Source of the DNA: Bog-473 sp963770645
Lineage (GTDB): Bacteria; Actinomycetota; Acidimicrobiia; Acidimicrobiales; RAAP-2
Assembly: GCA_963770645.1 (NCBI GenBank)
Contig: CAVYQL010000003.1
Span: forward strand, 806,001-870,000
DNA length: 64,000 nucleotides
Reading direction: 5' to 3'
In this document: piece after piece, positions 62,829 to 64,000 of the stretch
Layout of the letters: each line of letters begins with the position of its first letter
How positions within the stretch are numbered: position 1 is the stretch's first letter
The notes under the pieces: model-generated
The model's input: the letters and a program-made list of their open reading frames with translations, nothing else
Databases searched by the model: none
Told to the model about the DNA's origin: nothing
Program-made: the position numbers and the translations under genes

Positions 62829-63835
62829 CGTCGGGCTGGCGCGTACGGTGCCGTGATCGCGTCCCGGACCGCGGTCACCATGAAGTCGGATCCGCCGGGA
62901 CCGCTCTGCGCCACGGCGTCGTAGCCGCTCTGCTCGAGCAGGCGGCACCAGGCCTCGGGCCGCAGGGGCCCGCCGGGCGCGAGGTCCGCCTCGGGGGGCG
63001 CGTCGGCGGCCTCCCAGCTGGCTCGACTGACGGAGTGGATGACCAAGGTGCCGCCGGGCGCAAGCCGCGTCCCCACCGCAGCGAGCAGTTGGGCGCGTTC
63101 GCCACCCGACATGCCGTCGACGATGCCGCTGAGGACCACTGCGCCGAGCCCGGCGGCGGCCACGGCGCGCAGGTGCTCGGCCAAGCCCTCACCGCGCAGG
63201 TCGACGGTGCCCAGCTCTGCCACCTCGACCAGGTGCGTCCGCGGGTCGACCCCGTAGGCGTCCCCGCCCGCGGCCACGATGCGGCGCACCAGCCAGCCGT
63301 CACCACACGCAGCATGGAGGACACGCCCGGGCGCCTTGGCGACCGCGGCCACGGCGGGCTCGACCCACCAGGCATCGGGAGCTCGGGACACAGGGAACTC
63401 GACGACGCCGGCGTCGGGGACCCGCTGCACCTCCACCTGGCGCTCGAGCTCCTTGAGGCGCCCGTCCACGATGTGCAGGGCGCGGCTGACGGCGGCGGTC
63501 GACTGGCTCATCTGGTGGGTGACCCAGCCGACGTACCAGAGGAGCATCGACCGCATGCCCTTCTTGACGAACGCCCCGGCGGCCTTCTCGGAGCCGACGG
63601 GCACGACGGGGTCGATGAACGTGGCGGCGTCCACCATCCGCATCGCCTCGCCGAGGTCACCGCCGCGGCCCGCCACCGGGGAGTGGGCGAGAAAGAGCTC
63701 GTCGAGCTCGCGCTCGAGCCTCGGCGGGAGGTCGCCCGAGGTTCGGCGCAAGCGCACCTCCTCGGCGATCTCGGCCATGACCTGGGCCACGTACGCCTGC
63801 GGGTCCTCGGGCAGCGTTACCTCGGCGTCGTCCAT
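62825..63835 (-). CDS. SAM-dependent methyltransferase with helical N-terminal domain
   Basis: A 336-residue protein from ATG 63835. The N-terminal 150 residues are helical (EDPQAYVAQVMAEIAEEVRLRR; LFLAHSPVAGRGG; coiled-coil-like ALHIVDGRLKELERQVEVQ). The C-terminal Rossmann domain has RVLHAACGDGWLVRRIVAAGG (motif I), GVDPRTHLVEVAE, and AVVLSGIVDGMSGGERAQLLAAV with RLAPGGTLVIHSVS. The long helical N-terminus and position before glycosyltransferases recall glycan chain-terminating methyltransferases (inference). It is paralogous to 54793-55791. Confidence 0.85.
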   Translation of the reverse strand: MDDAEVTLPEDPQAYVAQVMAEIAEEVRLRRTSGDLPPRLERELDELFLAHSPVAGRGGDLGEAMRMVDAATFIDPVVPVGSEKAAGAFVKKGMRSMLLWYVGWVTHQMSQSTAAVSRALHIVDGRLKELERQVEVQRVPDAGVVEFPVSRAPDAWWVEPAVAAVAKAPGRVLHAACGDGWLVRRIVAAGGDAYGVDPRTHLVEVAELGTVDLRGEGLAEHLRAVAAAGLGAVVLSGIVDGMSGGERAQLLAAVGTRLAPGGTLVIHSVSRASWEAADAPPEADLAPGGPLRPEAWCRLLEQSGYDAVAQSGPGGSDFMVTAVRDAITAPYAPARR

Positions 63836-63849
63836 GGCGCGAGTCTCGC

Positions 63850-64000
63850 TCAGAGGGGCTGGACGAGCGCGCCAGAGACGTCGACGCCCTCGGTCGAAAT
63901 CAGTGCTGCGTGCACCTTCAAGTGGACCGAGCCTGTGGTCTTGCCCGGGTTCATGACCTCGAATTTCCCGGCCTGCTCGTACCAGTCGTAGAGGATCCCG
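63850..64000 (-). CDS. C-terminal end of an unidentified protein (partial)
   Basis: The minus strand is open from the right edge to a TGA at 63850-63852. It reads GILYDWYEQAGKFEVMNPG and then SVHLKVHAALISTEGVDVSGALVQPL in the last 50 residues. It probably belongs to the same operon, 15 bp before the methyltransferase start. Too little is visible to name the family; O-antigen-type ABC transporter or sugar-nucleotide enzymes would fit the context, but nothing in the piece proves it. Confidence 0.6.
   Translation of the reverse strand, partial: GILYDWYEQAGKFEVMNPGKTTGSVHLKVHAALISTEGVDVSGALVQPL

Overview
The window is GC-rich DNA of actinobacterial character. Class Acidimicrobiia is my best guess. 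Supporting signs are the wax-ester-synthase/DGAT enzyme, relics of an F420-type reductase, orn next to dut, heavy use of GTG starts with 4-bp ATGA/GTGA overlaps, tandem acyl-CoA dehydrogenase and acyl-CoA ligase genes, and a GYW...SDGGIF.FGDA surface repeat that I associate with that class. No rRNA gene, CRISPR array, transposase or recognisable integrase was found.

Layout. (1) 1-6.05 kb, + strand: end of a circularly permuted ATP-grasp / alpha-E / transglutaminase operon, a lysine-rich histone-like protein, a YihY/BrkB membrane protein, a DoxX-type membrane protein, a frameshifted relic of an F420-dependent NADP reductase (- strand), and a lone cyclic-nucleotide-binding domain. (2) 6.05-7.2 kb: gene-less, holding a copy of the 3' part of a tRNA-Gly gene and a 56-bp repeat. 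(3) 7.2-12 kb: a ClC-type channel and a DegT/ColD-like enzyme with His in place of the PLP lysine, then four truncated genes (alpha/beta hydrolase, GNAT, DoxX-like, second alpha/beta hydrolase). (4) 11.9-19.6 kb: an orphan ABC-type binding protein, a GGDEF diguanylate cyclase, and a three-gene operon (small exported protein, SipW-like signal peptidase fused to DUF5305, large exported protein) whose two exported products share a motif just after the signal segment. (5) 19.7-32.45 kb: an acyl-CoA degradation type region with a DapA-family lyase, two acyl-CoA dehydrogenases (one frameshifted), two acyl-CoA ligases, two TetR regulators, a hydrolase, a second binding protein, a P450 and an NHL propeller protein. 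It ends at an intact tRNA-Gly(GCC). The tRNA and the partial copy at 6.65 kb lie in the same orientation and bracket about 25.8 kb, which is the geometry of a tRNA-integrated island.

(6) 32.7-41 kb: housekeeping-like genes: methyltransferase, Ser-rich secreted protein, WS/DGAT, dut, orn, acyl-CoA ligase, 1-Cys peroxiredoxin, enoyl-CoA hydratase, HAD phosphatase. A perfect hairpin at 41.05 kb closes the block. (7) 41-64 kb: a cell-surface and glycan region. It contains two giant secreted proteins built of about 85-residue Ig-like repeats, a SpoIID-domain protein and an FG-GAP-like protein carrying the same C-terminal repeat, five glycosyltransferases, three methyltransferases and a beta-propeller protein. 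Two minus-strand cassettes (glycosyltransferase-glycosyltransferase-methyltransferase) have the same order and 4-bp overlaps, which suggests an ancient duplication. The likely joint role is making and decorating an extracellular glycan or glycoprotein layer; this is inference.

Three otherwise intact genes (an acyl-CoA dehydrogenase, a glycosyltransferase and the FG-GAP protein) each carry one frameshift. Assembly error is possible for these, whereas the 5-12 kb relics look like real decay.
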